64,000 nt of DNA from Oscillospiraceae bacterium (GTDB lineage Bacteria; Bacillota; Clostridia; Saccharofermentanales; Fastidiosipilaceae), in contig JASBZA010000001.1 of assembly GCA_029983685.1 (NCBI GenBank), positions 62,001 to 126,000 of the forward strand, read 5' to 3'. Shown here one piece after another: positions 62,915-64,000 of this stretch. The position numbers and the translations under genes were made by a program. How positions within the stretch are numbered: position 1 is the first letter of the stretch; each line of letters starts with the position of its first letter. The notes beneath the pieces were generated by a model. That model searched no databases and was not told where the DNA came from. It saw nothing but the letters and a program-made list of their open reading frames with translations.

Positions 62915-62988
62915 CTCACAGGTTATCAAGGGCGGTCCTCTGATATTTTGATATGCATGAACGTCCGGCGAAGAGAGGAGGAAGCATT

Positions 62989-63396
62989 ATGGATCTAGTT
63001 AGAGCAGTAGAGCAATCCCAACTGAGACAGGATTTACCTAAGGTCGAAGTCGGTGATTACGTTAAGGTTGCCCTAAGGATTACGGAAGGCTCTCGTGAGC
63101 GAATCCAGGTTTTCGAAGGAACGGTCATTGCCATGAAGGGTACAGGTTTGAGTGAAACCATTACCGTACGTCGTATTTCTTACGGTGTAGGTGTGGAGAG
63201 AATCTTACCTGTCCATGCCCCTACTATCGATAATATCGAGGTGGTACGTAAGGGTGTGGTACGTCGGGCTAAGCTGTACTATCTACGTGACCGTGTCGGT
63301 AAGAAGGCACGTCTGCGTGAGAAGCTTAACGTTAAGACCAACGAGGCTCATGTCGAGAAAGTGGAAGCCGTCGAGACGGAAACTTCGGAAGCGTAA
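62989..63396 (+). CDS. rplS: 50S ribosomal protein L19
   Basis: A 135-residue protein with VEVGDYVKVALRITEGSRER then IQVFEGTVIAMKG and SYGVGVERILPVHAPTI, the L19 hallmarks. I chose ATG 62989 (GAGAGGAGG 8 bases upstream) over ATG 62953. The C-terminal 20 residues form an acidic extension. It is here separated from trmD by three carbon-metabolism genes. Confidence 0.97.
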   Translation: MDLVRAVEQSQLRQDLPKVEVGDYVKVALRITEGSRERIQVFEGTVIAMKGTGLSETITVRRISYGVGVERILPVHAPTIDNIEVVRKGVVRRAKLYYLRDRVGKKARLREKLNVKTNEAHVEKVEAVETETSEA

Positions 63397-63422
63397 GACT
63401 TACTTAAGTTTTAAGAAGAAGG

Positions 63423-63461
63423 AAGCACTGGGAAATCTGATAGATTTCTCGGTGCTTTTTC
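63423..63461 (+). terminator. Terminator of rplS
   Basis: A 15-bp stem (AGCACTGGGAAATCT with its partner, two G-U pairs), loop GATAG, followed by TTTTTCTTT. Confidence 0.85.
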
Positions 63462-63498
63462 TTTGTCTTATTGATTAGATGAATATTTAATTAGATAG

Positions 63499-63526
63499 TT
63501 GACATTTGTTTTACCGGATATATAAT
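63499..63526 (+). promoter_or_regulatory. Promoter of the last gene
   Basis: TTGACA (63499-63504) and TATAAT (63521-63526), both consensus, with 16-base spacing, about 48 bases before ATG 63574. Confidence 0.7.
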
Positions 63527-63573
63527 TCAATTTAATCAAATATGATATTAAAGATTTATCTAAGGAGGATCGC

Positions 63574-64000
63574 ATGAATTTTGTTATTAGTAATCAGCCG
63601 CTTTTTTTCAAAGAATGCTTGAATTTTCTGGAATTGAGCTTTCTTTATGAAGAAAAGGGTCTTGATAGCTATAGTCTTAATAATGATATGAACGCGGATT
63701 TAGATCAGCGTTATGAAGAAATTCTTAACTACCATAAGGCCGTTATGAGCAGATTTTTAAAAGAAGTCAAAGATAAACAGCCGTTAAGAAATCTTTGTCG
63801 TACGATTTATTTGGAAGATTATATGGGTTCCACCAGTCTGTTAAAAGAGTTACAAAGATCTCTGAAAGTTTTTGATATCCGGTCGACTACGGCTACGACT
63901 TGGAGAAAAATGTGGAAGGAAGATATATGGCATGTTGAGAATACTAAAGGTATATTCTCTCAAAAGCGACATTCCCAACCCCCTACTTTAGAAGATGTAA
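63574..64000 (+). CDS. Unrecognised protein, N-terminal part (partial)
   Basis: An open frame of at least 142 codons running off the right edge, with no stop. The start is ATG 63574 with AAGGAGGATCGC as a strong ribosome site and a consensus promoter. The sequence is rich in charged and aromatic residues, with no signal peptide or membrane helix in the visible part (for example FFKECLNFLELSFLYEEKG near the start). I do not recognise the family. It is too short for the reading track at the edge but is well supported by its expression signals. Confidence 0.7.
   Translation, partial: MNFVISNQPLFFKECLNFLELSFLYEEKGLDSYSLNNDMNADLDQRYEEILNYHKAVMSRFLKEVKDKQPLRNLCRTIYLEDYMGSTSLLKELQRSLKVFDIRSTTATTWRKMWKEDIWHVENTKGIFSQKRHSQPPTLEDV

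Noticed and set aside
1..64000. CRISPR array or prophage
   Set aside because: No regular short repeats with spacers and no phage structural, integrase or Cas genes were found.

Overview
The window looks like chromosomal DNA from an anaerobic, low-to-moderate GC Gram-positive bacterium (Bacillota, Clostridia-like). The support is strong AGGAGG-type ribosome binding sites, frequent TTG/GTG starts, the order ylxM-ffh-rpsP-khpA-rimM-trmD, a folate-type TrmFO next to topA, and ferredoxin/EFR1-type proteins. I cannot name the species.

Layout. 1-14,700: a carbohydrate uptake locus on the + strand with two solute-binding proteins (the first cut by the window edge), two pairs of MalFG-type permeases, a membrane NHL/TPR/Yip1-like fusion protein, a secreted DUF5696 protein and a DUF2961 (GH172-type) lipoprotein. 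No ABC ATPase or regulator is encoded with it. 14,700-18,400: tRNA-Leu(CAA), a YibE/F membrane protein, a DsbA-like protein and DNA polymerase IV behind a nested hairpin array. 18,400-21,300 (minus): histidine kinase, response regulator and a NisI/SpaI-like lipoprotein, which read as a lantibiotic sensing/immunity cassette. 21,400-24,360: a probably truncated nucleotidyltransferase and a very AT-rich gene for a membrane-anchored zinc-ribbon protein, likely foreign. 24,370-29,800: purine deaminase, HD protein, EFR1 ferredoxin-flavodoxin, ferredoxin, YeiH-family exporter, GNAT protein and an APH-like kinase. 29,942-30,321 (minus): tmRNA.

30,450-38,670: glycosyltransferase, two-component system, two pseudouridine synthases, polA and coaE. 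38,695-39,789 (minus): ychF. 39,900-42,160: an island with an internally deleted IS30-like transposase remnant, a higB / higA-M78 peptidase toxin-antitoxin module with two matching palindromic operators, and the tail of an IS1634/IS4-like transposase. 42,200-49,600: yifB(comM), dprA, topA, trmFO and a DUF624 protein. 49,800-50,660: an APH-like kinase that looks acquired. 50,680-52,303 (minus): dapB and dapA. 52,400-63,400: queA, tgt, ylxM-ffh-rpsP-khpA-rimM-trmD, then aconitase (minus), citrate synthase and NAD-type isocitrate dehydrogenase placed between trmD and rplS. The window ends in an unrecognised partial gene.

How the genes work together. The first locus imports and probably trims an unusual furanosyl-type glycan. 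The citrate synthase/aconitase/IDH trio supplies 2-oxoglutarate, probably for glutamate synthesis rather than a full cycle. The translation and tRNA-modification genes (tmRNA, QueA/Tgt, TrmD, TrmFO, RimM, Rlu enzymes) are ordinary core. The most interesting signals are the GH172/DUF5696/Yip1 transport locus, the orphan lantibiotic immunity-sensing cassette, the HigB/HigA-peptidase module with its paired operators, the apparently leaderless queA and ylxM, and an over-represented GGCCAAAG word found mainly in native genes.
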